Source of the DNA: Parapedobacter luteus
GTDB taxonomy: Bacteria > Bacteroidota > Bacteroidia > Sphingobacteriales > Sphingobacteriaceae
Direction of reading: 5' to 3'
Assembly (NCBI RefSeq): GCF_900168055.1
Contig: NZ_FUYS01000011.1
Location: 62,001 to 126,000, forward strand
Length of the DNA: 64,000 bases
In this document: positions 25,110-34,274 of the stretch, in pieces
Numbering within the stretch: position 1 is the stretch's first letter
Layout: every line of letters starts with the position of its first letter
Position numbers and translations under genes: made by a program
The notes under the pieces: generated by a model
Databases searched by the model: none
Seen by the model: the letters and a program-made list of their open reading frames with translations, nothing else
Told to the model about the DNA's origin: nothing

Positions 25110-25727
25110 ATGAAATCTTCCATTATCATCGTTGCATTATTCGTATGCGCTACTGCGGTGAGTTGCTCCAAAAAGGATACTCCCGTACCCAGCGCTGATT
25201 ATTATTTCCGTTTCAAAGTAAACGGTGTGCAAGTGGATTACCCATATCGAACGGGAATAGAACATAATCTCATAGGAAACGTAAACATGGCCGGGCATGA
25301 CGCCGATCTGGGGAGCTACTACGTATGCAATCTTGCAGGCATGCGAACACTTGCCGAAGGCGGAGCATTAAACAATTATCGCAACAACCTGGTTATTTTC
25401 ATGCAACATCCTGAAAAATTCGATACAGGGGTCACCTATTCCAACGTTTCTTCGGGCTCCACCATGCTAATCTATCAGCTATTTATGATGGGATATTACG
25501 ACAACGATGGGGTATTATACAGTGCTTCCAATCTGAATAACAATCCGTATAGCGTATTTGGTAATGCAACCGTAACATTTGATGAAATAACCGACACGAA
25601 TGTAAAAGGATCGTTCTCCGGCGCGCTGGAAGCACGCGATGTGAGCAACGGAATCGTGGTCGTCACAGGCACGGTCGACATCACGGATGGTGAGTTTTTC
25701 GTACCGAGTTTCCGCGCAGTACCGTAA
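25110..25727 (+). CDS. hypothetical lipoprotein
   Basis: From the ATG at 25110 the product is 205 residues with a lipobox (ATAVSC, Cys19). The mature part starts polar (SKKDTPVP), then is beta-rich and Tyr/Asn-rich, with FRFKVNGVQVDYPYRTG at about 32-48 and VTGTVDITDGEFFVP near the end. That pattern is common in small Bacteroidota lipoproteins with a beta-sandwich (the FRFKVNG/ITDGEF arrangement). No function is known. It is convergent with the RlmI-type gene, 2 nt apart. Confidence 0.75.
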   Translation: MKSSIIIVALFVCATAVSCSKKDTPVPSADYYFRFKVNGVQVDYPYRTGIEHNLIGNVNMAGHDADLGSYYVCNLAGMRTLAEGGALNNYRNNLVIFMQHPEKFDTGVTYSNVSSGSTMLIYQLFMMGYYDNDGVLYSASNLNNNPYSVFGNATVTFDEITDTNVKGSFSGALEARDVSNGIVVVTGTVDITDGEFFVPSFRAVP

Positions 25728-25729
25728 AA

Positions 25730-26917
25730 CTAAACCACCCGGCACAACACCCCTTTCAGGTACTCTCCTTCGGGGAAGGATGCTCGTATCGGATGATCTT
25801 CAGGCTGAGAAAACTGGTGGATAAACTGGATTTCCTTACCTGCATCTATCGCTGCCCAGGCCAACACTTGCTTAAAGGTCGTTATATCCATCGCGCCTGA
25901 ACATGAAAATGTAGCCAATAAACCGCCCGACTCTAACAGCAGCAGCCCTCTCCTATTTAAATCCTTATAGGCCCGGGCCGCTTTATCGAGGCTCGAACGC
26001 GAAGGCGCATATTTGGGCGGATCAAGAACAATAAGATCGAACCGTTCATCACTATCCGCAAATGCACGGAGTTGCTTGTTTACATCAGCTTGGATACCCG
26101 AATGTCTTTCTCCAGTCCAACCATTCAACGCTACGTTCGCTTGCAGCGTTTCGATAGCTAAGGCAGAGCTATCCACACTCACAACCTCCTTAGCCCCGTG
26201 TGCCAACGCATTCAACGAAAATCCGCCAGAATAACAGAAACAATCCAATACCCGCTTTCCAGCTGCATATTTCGCGGTCAATAAACGGTTGACTCGCTGG
26301 TCACAGTAAAATCCTGATTTCTGGCCTTCTTGGATATTCACCCGATAACGGATACCATGCTCAGACACTTCGACCCATTCTGGGGGATGAATACCGAAAA
26401 GCAACCCGTTGTCCAACGGCAATCCTTCGTGCATACGGGCGTTGGCATCGCTGCGTTCGTATATACCGCTGGGAGCCAGTAAGCGATTCAGCTCGCCAAC
26501 GATAATTGGCTTCATGCGCTCCGTGCCTGAAGCGTGTATTTGCAACACCAGAAAATCCGCATACTTATCGACAATCAATCCCGGCAAAAAGTCTGCTTCA
26601 GCGAATATAAGCCGCAAGGTATCGGTGTCTGCGGCATCAAGCAAACGTTTCCGTGCGGTTATCGCCCGTTGTATCCGTACACGCCACCATTGTTCATCCG
26701 GAAACTGGCTGACGTCCCAATCCATCAGTCGAATAGCCACACGCGATTGGCCGTTGAATAGGCCATAAGCGACAAATTCACCTGACGAATCCGTCACCTG
26801 AACGATGTCGCCGTCAAGGATGTCGCCGTTACTATCTTCTATTGCGCCTGAAAAGACCCATGGATGCCTTTGGCGGGCAGCCTTGTCCTTACCCTTTTTG
26901 AGTTTAATGATGTGCAT
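25730..26917 (-). CDS. RlmI-type class I rRNA (cytosine-C5) methyltransferase
   Basis: This 395-residue protein has an N-terminal PUA domain (about 1-80; RHPWVFSGAIED) and a SAM-dependent methyltransferase domain with motif I DCFCYSGGFSLNAL (about 224-237), SVDSS (about 246-250) and motif IV LDPPKYAPS (about 297-305). The E. coli relative RlmI methylates C1962 of 23S rRNA; YccW/RlmI-type is the closest assignment by eye. I start at the ATG at 26917, three codons after the upstream candidate, because a strong promoter box ends 7 nt before it. Confidence 0.9.
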   Translation of the reverse strand: MHIIKLKKGKDKAARQRHPWVFSGAIEDSNGDILDGDIVQVTDSSGEFVAYGLFNGQSRVAIRLMDWDVSQFPDEQWWRVRIQRAITARKRLLDAADTDTLRLIFAEADFLPGLIVDKYADFLVLQIHASGTERMKPIIVGELNRLLAPSGIYERSDANARMHEGLPLDNGLLFGIHPPEWVEVSEHGIRYRVNIQEGQKSGFYCDQRVNRLLTAKYAAGKRVLDCFCYSGGFSLNALAHGAKEVVSVDSSALAIETLQANVALNGWTGERHSGIQADVNKQLRAFADSDERFDLIVLDPPKYAPSRSSLDKAARAYKDLNRRGLLLLESGGLLATFSCSGAMDITTFKQVLAWAAIDAGKEIQFIHQFSQPEDHPIRASFPEGEYLKGVLCRVV

Positions 26918-26923
26918 CGGCTG

Positions 26924-26954
26924 CAAACATAGGCAACTTACCAGTTATACACAA
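26924..26954 (-). promoter_or_regulatory. promoter TTG-N20-TATGTTTG for the RlmI-type gene
   Basis: On the minus strand TTG (26952-26954) is followed after exactly 20 nt by TATGTTTG (26924-26931). The box ends 7 nt before the ATG at 26917, implying a leaderless or nearly leaderless mRNA. It also argues against the in-frame start at 26926. Confidence 0.7.
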
Positions 26955-27123
26955 GCGGGCAAACACCCATAGACCGATGAAAGTACGTTTTTTCCCAAAA
27001 CAAGTTTTTTATGCACGGGATGCAACACATGCCTCCTTGCCTGCGTCTATTAGTCAAAAGCAAGTCGGGAATAGCAGCAGAGCGCATTGGAAATACCATT
27101 TTTGAGTCATAGTAAGCAACGAG

Positions 27124-27660
27124 TTGGAAGCCTCATTCAATGATAAGCATTATGAATTGGTAGTGGCCTGTAAACGAGGCGATCGCCAATCCCAATTCAA
27201 ATTGTACAACTTGTACGCAAAATCCATGTACAACACGGCTTTACGCATTGTACAGGATGAAGCGGAAGCTGCGGATGTATTGCAAGAGGCCTTCATAGAC
27301 GCATTCACCCGCTTGGACAGTTTCCGTCAGGAAAGCACATTTGGGCTTTGGATAAAACAAATTGTAATAAATAAATCCATCTCCTCCCTGCGCAAGCGGC
27401 GATTGCCGTTGCAGTCGCTCGACGAAGAAGACGAAATCGCTGAGGAGGAAACGGAAGATAGCCATATTGAATGGAAAGTGGAAGCGATTAAAAATGCCAT
27501 TCATAAATTACCCGACGGCTATCGACTGGTTCTTACGTTATATTTGCTTGAAGGATACGATCATGAAGAAATTGCACACATCTTGCGTATCAGCGAAGCA
27601 ACTTCGAGAAGCCAATACCTTAGGGGAAAGCGTAAACTACTGGATTACTTAGTGAATTGA
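27124..27660 (+). CDS. ECF-type RNA polymerase sigma factor
   Basis: This 178-residue sigma factor has region 2 (EAEAADVLQEAFIDAFTRLD, then LWIKQIVINKSISSLRKRR) and region 4 (YDHEEIAHILRISEATSRSQ). It appears to begin with TTG at 27124, since the next in-frame ATG (about codon 35) would remove the first region-2 helix; family members start just before a VVACKRGDRQSQ-like block. It heads a module with an anti-sigma gene 22 nt on and a repeat protein after that. Confidence 0.88.
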   Translation: MEASFNDKHYELVVACKRGDRQSQFKLYNLYAKSMYNTALRIVQDEAEAADVLQEAFIDAFTRLDSFRQESTFGLWIKQIVINKSISSLRKRRLPLQSLDEEDEIAEEETEDSHIEWKVEAIKNAIHKLPDGYRLVLTLYLLEGYDHEEIAHILRISEATSRSQYLRGKRKLLDYLVN

Positions 27661-27682
27661 CGGTGTTATATTAGGAGACGAT

Positions 27683-28243
27683 ATGAAAAAGGATTTAAAA
27701 ATATTCATTACGGAAAACAGGGCTGCGTTTGACGATGCAAATCCTCCTGCGGATCTTTGGCAACGGATCACCAGCGATTTGGATCAACATGAACAACCAC
27801 ATCCCGACAAGCTTCTGATTAGAAAATCCTGGGTGATGCGGGTCTTGAGTGTAGCAGCCATTACATTTATAATCGGTACGGCCGGCATCTTCATATACTT
27901 TTATGGGAAAAAACAGGCCTACGAAGATTACAGTCAGATCAATCCGCACCTGGCCGCCGAGCAACAGGTGTACGCCCAGCTTGTCACGCAAAAAAAGGAC
28001 TCTATTGCATACATTGCCACATCTAATCCCGCATTATACGGCGAATTTTCAAAAGTACTTAACCAGATGGAGGCCAACTACCAAGTGCTGAAACAGGAGT
28101 TTTCGAGAAGTCCGAATAAAGAGCTGACACTAGAAGCCATGATACGAAACCTCCAAGCACAAATAGAAGTGCTTAGCCAGCAAATGGAAATACTGAATTA
28201 TATAAACAGCACAAAAAACCAAACCAAAAATGAACAGATTTAA
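27683..28243 (+). CDS. probable membrane anti-sigma factor
   Basis: This 186-residue protein has a cytoplasmic N-terminus (ENRAAFDDANPPADLWQRI, about 10-28), one membrane helix (about 54-73) and a periplasmic helical domain rich in Gln/Glu that should form a coiled coil (about 125-175; LEAMIRNLQAQIEVLSQQME). The N-terminal FDDANPPADLWQ block is typical of Bacteroidota anti-sigma proteins that act on ECF factors. It overlaps the next gene by 14 nt, indicating coupled translation. Confidence 0.75.
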   Translation: MKKDLKIFITENRAAFDDANPPADLWQRITSDLDQHEQPHPDKLLIRKSWVMRVLSVAAITFIIGTAGIFIYFYGKKQAYEDYSQINPHLAAEQQVYAQLVTQKKDSIAYIATSNPALYGEFSKVLNQMEANYQVLKQEFSRSPNKELTLEAMIRNLQAQIEVLSQQMEILNYINSTKNQTKNEQI

Positions 28244-29402
28244 ACTATTCGTGACCTTCATCATACCCGTATCGTTGCTTCACCTGACCGCATTCGGCCA
28301 GTCCTGCCAGTACGTCGAGGAAGAAACACTGAAGGCGTCGGTTGAGACGATCACCGAACTGACCGCTGAAATCGGTGTGGAAGTGCTGACAGCACTTGGG
28401 AATATCGATTTCGAAACCATTGCCAGTGATGCAGTAAAAATGGCCATGCGAAACCTGGATCAGGGTCAAGCGGAAGCCCGGCCCAATATGACCGGTCATG
28501 TTGGTTTTCAAAAAGAAAAAGTCATCGAAAAAATGTATCCAATTCGCAGCCATACAAAGGTCAGCATTGCCAACCGATATGGCAAGATCAAGCTCCATAA
28601 TTGGGCACGCCGAGAAATTAAAGTGGCCATAAGGATACGTACTGCTGAAAACTCAGAGAAGCGAGCGCAGGAGGCACTCGATCGCGTTCGTATTGATGAA
28701 TCCATTTCAGAAAACAGCATATCATTTAAGACAAACATCTTGGCTGACGATTCCAGCTGGTGGTCTTCGTTGACAAGCGGTGCTACAGACCGTGCCCTAC
28801 AGGTAGATTATGAAATTTATATGCCAAGGGAGAATGAATTAGCGCTGGCCAATCGGTATGGGCCAATCGAATTGGGCGACCGGGATGGCAGTGTAGCGAT
28901 ATCGGTCAGCTATGGCAGTCTTCAAGCCGGCCGTCTCCAAGGCCCCAACAACTCGTTGGCAGTTGCATATTCCAGTGCCACCATCGTCTACCTCAACGAA
29001 GGCGACGTATCTGTTCGTTATGGCGGTTTTAAGTTATCTGAGGCCGAAAAAATCACGTTAGCGATGAGTACCTCCAGTGGTGGCTACATTGGCAAGGTCA
29101 ACCGAGAAGCCGATATCAGCCTGCGATACAGTGGTGGATTTGAAATGGGGCTCGGTCCGGCCATCCAAAAAGCCAACATCGCGGCATCCTATTCCAATGT
29201 ACACATCAAACCGGCCACTGATGCAGCGTTCAATTTCAGCGTGTCGGTGAGCTATGGTGGATTCGACTATGACCATAACCGCATTAGTATCGGCAGCAAA
29301 TCTGAGCGTAGTACCTCAAAAAGTTACACCGGTTATTGGAATAAAGCGGTCAATAACTCGGTAAGCATCAGCTCCCGTTATGGGGGGGTAAGCTTAAAGT
29401 AG
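28230..29402 (+). CDS. exported beta-repeat protein (DUF4097-like) of an ECF operon
   Basis: This 390-residue protein has a signal peptide (hydrophobic 8-24, then QSCQYVEEE). From about residue 105 it consists of repeats built on the pattern S/N-x-R-Y-G-G/x, for example SIANRYGKIKL, LANRYGPIEL, SVRYGGFKL, AASYSNVHI and SSRYGGVSL, which predicts a right-handed beta-helix like DUF4097 putative adhesins. It is translated with the anti-sigma gene (14-nt overlap). A G7 run at 29382-29388 lies seven codons before the stop. Whether it is sensed or regulated by the module is unknown. Confidence 0.7.
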   Translation: MNRFKLFVTFIIPVSLLHLTAFGQSCQYVEEETLKASVETITELTAEIGVEVLTALGNIDFETIASDAVKMAMRNLDQGQAEARPNMTGHVGFQKEKVIEKMYPIRSHTKVSIANRYGKIKLHNWARREIKVAIRIRTAENSEKRAQEALDRVRIDESISENSISFKTNILADDSSWWSSLTSGATDRALQVDYEIYMPRENELALANRYGPIELGDRDGSVAISVSYGSLQAGRLQGPNNSLAVAYSSATIVYLNEGDVSVRYGGFKLSEAEKITLAMSTSSGGYIGKVNREADISLRYSGGFEMGLGPAIQKANIAASYSNVHIKPATDAAFNFSVSVSYGGFDYDHNRISIGSKSERSTSKSYTGYWNKAVNNSVSISSRYGGVSLK

Positions 29403-29425
29403 GCAAATGCGCTTAAGGCAGGAAA

Positions 29426-30538
29426 TTATCCAAATCGCTTTCTCAGCACCGCGTATAACTTATCCACAGTAGCCTGTTTATCGGCCCAGTTATTTTTCTG
29501 AGCATAGTTGGTTTGCAGGAAAGCATCCGCCGAAGCAAAATCATCGTACCGGTTAAGCAATTCTATTGCTTCACTATAGGCTAAGCTGTAGCCGTTGAAA
29601 AGATCCTTAATAAACAACAACTTGTCATTAAGGCTGATAGCCGACTTAATGTCTGTAACCCGTTCAGTATCTCCTCCGCGACGGGCGGCCAGCAGCGAAC
29701 CGGCAGCCCCAGCAGTTCCCGCTTTCCGTTGTGCTGAAATGAGTTCGTTCAGTGTCAGCGGACGTACCGCTTTTTCCGGTTCGGCCGTGGATGCAGTGAG
29801 CAAATCGGAGGCGTCTACACTCACCGCTTTCTCCGCAATGGTAACTTCATTGACAACTTCGTTAGCCATTTCCTCATCATCGGCTCCTTCATTAGCATCT
29901 TGCACTTTGTCCGCTCCATTGGGAACCTTATCTGCTCGTTCGGATGTACTATTCGATGATTCAACGTCAGCACTTCCTTCTTCATCTGTCTTAGCAATCA
30001 GCTGCGGCGACACGTCGCCCGCTGTTTCACTGACGTTCTCAATTTGTTGGGCATGTAAGGACTGTTCGGTTTCCGTATCCACAGCAGGCGTAAAAATCGG
30101 CTCGCTGGCATCCTTGTTATGCTCCATGTCCTCCTTTGAAGGCGCTGGCGCCGGTTCGGATTTAGCCGTAAAATCCCGGGGATTTTCCCGCACTTCTTCA
30201 AATTGAGCGGCGTGTATTGCCTGCTCCTCCTCTGCATCGATTGCGGGGGTAAAGTGGATTTCCTTTTCCGTTCCGGCATTTTCTTCCATTCCAGCGTCTT
30301 GGCTTTCACGCGGTTCTTCGTCTGAAACAACTGCCGCAGCCGGTACGTCACCTTTATCTGTCTTTAGCAATTTATTGTACAACGCCGCAAGCCCAGCAAA
30401 ATAATGCGTCGTAGACTCAAAAAGATCGCCCTTCAAGGAATGCTTTGGCTTGGTATCAGCTGCCAATTGTTGATATTGGTCATTAATGTCGTCCAATAGT
30501 GCTGTTATCCGCTCTAAAATTTGCTGTTTTGTCGCCAT
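29426..30538 (-). CDS. acidic, mostly disordered protein with duplicated motif
   Basis: This 370-residue protein has a folded N-terminal helical part (about 1-60; [20 protein letters not shown]), a long acidic, Glu/Asp/Ala-rich central region (about 65-250) and a folded C-terminal part (about 255-370; [33 protein letters not shown]). Two copies of a short motif lie in the centre, [19 protein letters not shown] at 96-114 and [19 protein letters not shown] at 149-167. No signal peptide or membrane helix, so probably cytosolic. A fair promoter lies 126 nt upstream. I recognise no known function. Confidence 0.65.
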   Translation of the reverse strand: MATKQQILERITALLDDINDQYQQLAADTKPKHSLKGDLFESTTHYFAGLAALYNKLLKTDKGDVPAAAVVSDEEPRESQDAGMEENAGTEKEIHFTPAIDAEEEQAIHAAQFEEVRENPRDFTAKSEPAPAPSKEDMEHNKDASEPIFTPAVDTETEQSLHAQQIENVSETAGDVSPQLIAKTDEEGSADVESSNSTSERADKVPNGADKVQDANEGADDEEMANEVVNEVTIAEKAVSVDASDLLTASTAEPEKAVRPLTLNELISAQRKAGTAGAAGSLLAARRGGDTERVTDIKSAISLNDKLLFIKDLFNGYSLAYSEAIELLNRYDDFASADAFLQTNYAQKNNWADKQATVDKLYAVLRKRFG

Positions 30539-30663
30539 ACGATACTGATAGAAACGCCCTTATTTGTACGTTATCAATAAATAATTCTGTCTGCTATTCG
30601 CTGACATGATTGGAGTCTTACCTGTCAAAACAAGCCCGATCATGTCATCAACGAAAGATTAGT

Positions 30664-30694
30664 CAAACTTAGCTAAATTGCCGCGAATATACAA
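30664..30694 (-). promoter_or_regulatory. promoter TTTG-N20-TAAGTTTG for the acidic protein
   Basis: On the minus strand TTTG (30692-30695) is followed after exactly 20 nt by TAAGTTTG (30664-30671). The gene starts at 30538, so the leader would be about 120 nt, long for this window. The segment between holds no other gene. Confidence 0.6.
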
Positions 30695-30815
30695 ATTACA
30701 AAAACGGCATACTAAAGCGGTTTATCGGCATTAAATGCTGATATTAGCGGCGCTTAGCGACAAATAATTTGAGTGGCCAAACGAAAAAGGCCCAAACGAA
30801 ATATGCGATACGGAT

Positions 30816-31391
30816 ATGCTATTTTCAGAAGATAGGTTGGTGCGGCGTGATGCTTCATATGGAAGCATAGAAGTGATTTGCGGTTCGATGTTTTCTGGCA
30901 AGACCGAAGAGCTCATCCGGCGGATACGCCGAGCACAATTTGCGCGACTAGATGTGGAAATCTTCAAGCCAACGGTAGATACGCGTTATCATCATAGGGA
31001 TATCATCTCACATGATAGCAGCCATATTTCCTCAACGCCCGTTGAGCATTCCTCAACAATCTTACGATTAGGCAGTACAACACGTGTTGTAGGTATCGAT
31101 GAAGCGCAATTCTTTGATGACGGATTGCCCGACGTTTGCAATGAGCTGGCAAACCGCGGACTCCGCGTGATTGTCGCGGGCCTGGATATGGATTTCAAAG
31201 GCCGACCTTTTGGACCTATCCCTGCGCTATTGGCCATTGCCGAACACGTCACGAAGGTACATGCGGTTTGTGTACGATGCGGAGCCCCTGCAAACTATTC
31301 CTACCGGCTAGCAGGAGACCAACAAAAACTGCTGCTAGGCGAAAAAGAGAGCTATGAGCCCAGGTGCCGGGCATGTTTTTTTTCGGCCTAG
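30816..31391 (+). CDS. tdk: thymidine kinase
   Basis: This 191-residue class II (TK1-like) thymidine kinase phosphorylates thymidine for salvage. Walker A is GSMFSGKT (23-30), the catalytic Glu96 lies in GIDEAQFF (93-100), and the lasso region has [10 protein letters not shown]. The four cysteines of the structural zinc are two pairs, CVRCG and CRAC, near the C-terminus. Complete and of normal length. It stands alone, convergent with glutathione peroxidase. Confidence 0.96.
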   Translation: MLFSEDRLVRRDASYGSIEVICGSMFSGKTEELIRRIRRAQFARLDVEIFKPTVDTRYHHRDIISHDSSHISSTPVEHSSTILRLGSTTRVVGIDEAQFFDDGLPDVCNELANRGLRVIVAGLDMDFKGRPFGPIPALLAIAEHVTKVHAVCVRCGAPANYSYRLAGDQQKLLLGEKESYEPRCRACFFSA

Positions 31392-31424
31392 CGGGCGATT
31401 TGCACATCGGGTGCGTTGCTTAGC

Positions 31425-31940
31425 CTACAACTTGCTAATCAACTCGTCGCTCATCGGCTCTACTTTCGATCGAAAGCGATGAACTAGATTGCCCTCTTCG
31501 TCGATAAGGAACTTTTCGAAATTCCACTTGATCTCACCGGTGAAATCAGCATTACCAGCTGTGGTTAAGTACTGAAATAACGGCGATATATCGTCTCCTT
31601 TGACACTGCTTTTCTCAGCCAACAGGAACGTTACACCAAAATTCTTTTCGCAAAAGCCCTTAATTTCTTCGTTGCTCCCCGGTTCCTGCCCTCCGAAATT
31701 ATTGGCCGGAAAACCTATCACAACCACTTTATCGCCATATTTTTCCGCCAACTCCTGCAGACCCGCATACTGCTTGGTAAACCCACATTCGGAAGCCGTA
31801 TTTACCAGCAAGAGTTTTTTGCCCTTAAATTGGGAAAGGTTGACTTGCTTACCATCAATGGATGTAAAGGTAAACTGATGCACATTATTCAATGATGAAC
31901 CCAGCATCATTGAAATGACTAATAATACCATTGTTTTCAT
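31425..31940 (-). CDS. glutathione peroxidase-family thiol peroxidase
   Basis: This 171-residue protein reduces peroxides. The peroxidatic cysteine is Cys52 in NTASECGFTKQ (a Cys instead of selenocysteine), Gln85 lies in NNFGGQEPG and a tryptophan in KWNFEKFL completes the active site. A second cysteine at 97 (FCEKNFGVTF) would be the resolving residue of a thioredoxin-dependent enzyme. The N-terminus looks like a signal peptide (MKTMVLLVISMMLG), so export is likely. Nothing next to it suggests an operon. Confidence 0.93.
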   Translation of the reverse strand: MKTMVLLVISMMLGSSLNNVHQFTFTSIDGKQVNLSQFKGKKLLLVNTASECGFTKQYAGLQELAEKYGDKVVVIGFPANNFGGQEPGSNEEIKGFCEKNFGVTFLLAEKSSVKGDDISPLFQYLTTAGNADFTGEIKWNFEKFLIDEEGNLVHRFRSKVEPMSDELISKL

Positions 31941-31998
31941 TTTTATTTTCTTTTTTCTAACAGCTAACCATTAACCACCGCCGGTTTTTCTTCACGAA

Positions 31999-32865
31999 CT
32001 ATAACTGTATCTCGTAATTTCTCTCACGCTGAATAATATAGTCAAACAACTCCGCGATAGGACGGCGCAGCGTCTTACCTACCTTGACCTCGTACTGGTC
32101 ACATACTTCTCGTAGCTGTTCTATAAAATGGAAGGCAATCGATCCCACAAAGTGACACACGTAATCCCGGTAGTCGGGAAAAAGTCTGATGTTGGTTGCG
32201 ATAAACTCCTTAAAGCCATTCTTCAGCAATTCGTCGATAAAGGGATGATGAATATTTTCCCCCATAAAAATAGCAAAAGAAGCCAAATAAGCATTCGGAG
32301 AAGCCCGCTGATACACGTTCTTAATGACTATTTCCTTATTAATCCGGTACCTCGCGCGGAATTTCTCCGACAGGTCGGCAGGCATTGTGCCGTACAAATA
32401 CTTGGTCACGAGTTGTTTTCCGAACCATACGCCCGACCCCTCATCACCCAGTACATAACCAATGCCCTGCCGGGTGGGAAGCACATCCTGGCCATCGAAG
32501 AAGCTAACATCCGATCCGGTGCCTAAGGTAGCAATGTACCCTTTCCGGTCGCCACATGCCGCATAAGCAGCTCCAAGCAGATCGGTTTCTACGGAAATAA
32601 ATGCATGATTAAAGAGTTGAGACAAGGCATTGGAAACCATTTCACGCCTATCGGGGCTCGTGCATCCGGATCCAAAAAAATACACTTCACTTACACGGTC
32701 TGCATAAGGTAAAATCTCCGGAACATTCTGTATGATTTTGGCAATATCTTTTTCATTTACAAAAAAGGGATTTAATCCTTTCGTTGTAAATGCCAGTCGT
32801 TGGCCGTCAGGAAGAGCCAACATCCAATCCGATTGAGAGGAACCGCTATCTGCTACTAATATCAT
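31999..32865 (-). CDS. BadF/BadG/BcrA/BcrD-type ATPase, N-acetylglucosamine kinase-like
   Basis: This 288-residue ASKHA-fold protein starts with the phosphate-1 motif ADSGSSQSDW (about 5-14) and has GTGSD (about 116-120) and GDEGSGVWFG (about 138-147), the second phosphate motif. It matches the small kinases of the BadF family, many of which phosphorylate N-acetylglucosamine from cell-wall turnover. A strong promoter sits 40 nt upstream. No other sugar gene is near, so the substrate is inferred by family only. Confidence 0.85.
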   Translation of the reverse strand: MILVADSGSSQSDWMLALPDGQRLAFTTKGLNPFFVNEKDIAKIIQNVPEILPYADRVSEVYFFGSGCTSPDRREMVSNALSQLFNHAFISVETDLLGAAYAACGDRKGYIATLGTGSDVSFFDGQDVLPTRQGIGYVLGDEGSGVWFGKQLVTKYLYGTMPADLSEKFRARYRINKEIVIKNVYQRASPNAYLASFAIFMGENIHHPFIDELLKNGFKEFIATNIRLFPDYRDYVCHFVGSIAFHFIEQLREVCDQYEVKVGKTLRRPIAELFDYIIQRERNYEIQL

Positions 32866-32904
32866 TCAATACACAAGTTTACGCGTTAGCTTGCTTCAGA
32901 ATAT

Positions 32905-32935
32905 CAAACTTAGACAAATTTGCTTTCATTTGCAA
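32905..32935 (-). promoter_or_regulatory. promoter TTG-N20-TAAGTTTG for the BadF-type kinase
   Basis: On the minus strand TTG (32933-32935) is followed after exactly 20 nt by TAAGTTTG (32905-32912), 40 nt before the ATG at 32865. The leader would be about 33 nt. Confidence 0.65.
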
Positions 32936-32970
32936 GTCAAACCCTCGCCGACTTCGGACTTATCGCGTAC

Positions 32971-34272
32971 CTACTCTGTTTTTAGCGTACCTGCTATCTG
33001 ATTTAGTGTTATTTCGGCCAGTTTGGCTTGATATTGGGCCGTGCTATATCGGGCACTGGCATCCACGAAGTTGCGCTGGGCCTCGCGAAATTCCAGCGGA
33101 GCGATACTGCCAAGCTTAAATTTTTCAAGCGTGATATCCATGTTCTCTTTCGCAATAAGCTTATTCCGCTCCTCAAGCCTGACCAACTCCAGGTTCATCA
33201 AGTAGGTCTGGTAGGCCGCAAGCAACTGGGCCTCAATATTCTTACCAACCCGATCAACCTCGATTTCTGCCGCTTCCATAGCAAATTCCGCATTCCGTTC
33301 GTTGCGTCGTTGCATAAGTCCATTAAAGATGTTTACGGAGGCGGCAATACCGTAATTAAACCCATTATTTTTCGATTCAGTCGAAAATCCAAGTGCAGCC
33401 CGGGATTGCGACCGCGTGTAAGCCGATGAAACGCTAATGACAGGGTAACGCTCACCTTTTACGCGTTTGAGCTCCAGTTGGCTTATCCGGTGGTTGACAA
33501 TGGCCGATTGCAAATTTGGGTTCAATTGCTTTGCCCATCGGGAAAGTGTTTCATAGTTCAGATTGTTGGCGATGATGATCGTATCCGTCACACTGAAATC
33601 GGTATTCACGTCACGCGCCAGCAACTCATTGAGTCGGATCTGTGTACTTCGGTATTGATCACGCTGGCGCAGCAAGTTAGTGGTGTCGGTATTCATATCC
33701 ACGCTCGCCGCTAATACTTCCAATTTGGAAGCGCGGCCGATCTGGTATTGGTTTTCGGCTGTTTGATAGCGAAAGGCGGATAGCTCCAGTGCCGTCCGGG
33801 TCGCATTGATAAGTTGTTGCTGCTGCACCAGATCAAAATAGCTACTCATCACTTCGAATACGGTAGTCAAAATAGCCGCCTTGAGGTTGGCATCGCCAAG
33901 CGCTTTCAGCGCTTTCAGTTGCTCATAGCGGGTAAACATTTGCAACCCATCAAATATCGTCCAATCAAGACTGGCTCCGTAAGCCGCAGACCGACTTCGG
34001 GCACCGCGCAATGCACGCGTTTCACCACTCAACAAGGTTTGTGTAGTATTTTGGATAGACGCCGCCGCCGATACGTCTCCACTGACCGTTGGCAGCATAC
34101 CGGCATTTCCAATATGTACGTTGTTTGCCGCTATCGCTACATCCGTGGCGACCAAGCGAATATCAAAATTATTTTCCAACGCAAGTGCGACGGCCTCTTC
34201 TAAGGTAAGTTCTGGTTGAGCGACTCCGAAATAAGGAATGACAAAAAATACAATATAAATAAGTTTTTTCAT
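32971..34272 (-). CDS. TolC-family outer-membrane efflux protein
   Basis: This 433-residue protein is the outer-membrane channel of the RND efflux system encoded just upstream. It has a signal peptide (MKKLIYIVFFVIPYFGVAQ), and the two OEP repeats of paired long helices (LTLEEAVALALENNFDIRLV at about 22-41; RFKLGS/RYSTAQYQAKLAEITLNQ near the end). It begins 2 nt after the RND pump gene stop. It is a complete product. Confidence 0.93.
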   Translation of the reverse strand: MKKLIYIVFFVIPYFGVAQPELTLEEAVALALENNFDIRLVATDVAIAANNVHIGNAGMLPTVSGDVSAAASIQNTTQTLLSGETRALRGARSRSAAYGASLDWTIFDGLQMFTRYEQLKALKALGDANLKAAILTTVFEVMSSYFDLVQQQQLINATRTALELSAFRYQTAENQYQIGRASKLEVLAASVDMNTDTTNLLRQRDQYRSTQIRLNELLARDVNTDFSVTDTIIIANNLNYETLSRWAKQLNPNLQSAIVNHRISQLELKRVKGERYPVISVSSAYTRSQSRAALGFSTESKNNGFNYGIAASVNIFNGLMQRRNERNAEFAMEAAEIEVDRVGKNIEAQLLAAYQTYLMNLELVRLEERNKLIAKENMDITLEKFKLGSIAPLEFREAQRNFVDASARYSTAQYQAKLAEITLNQIAGTLKTE

Positions 34273-34274
34273 AA

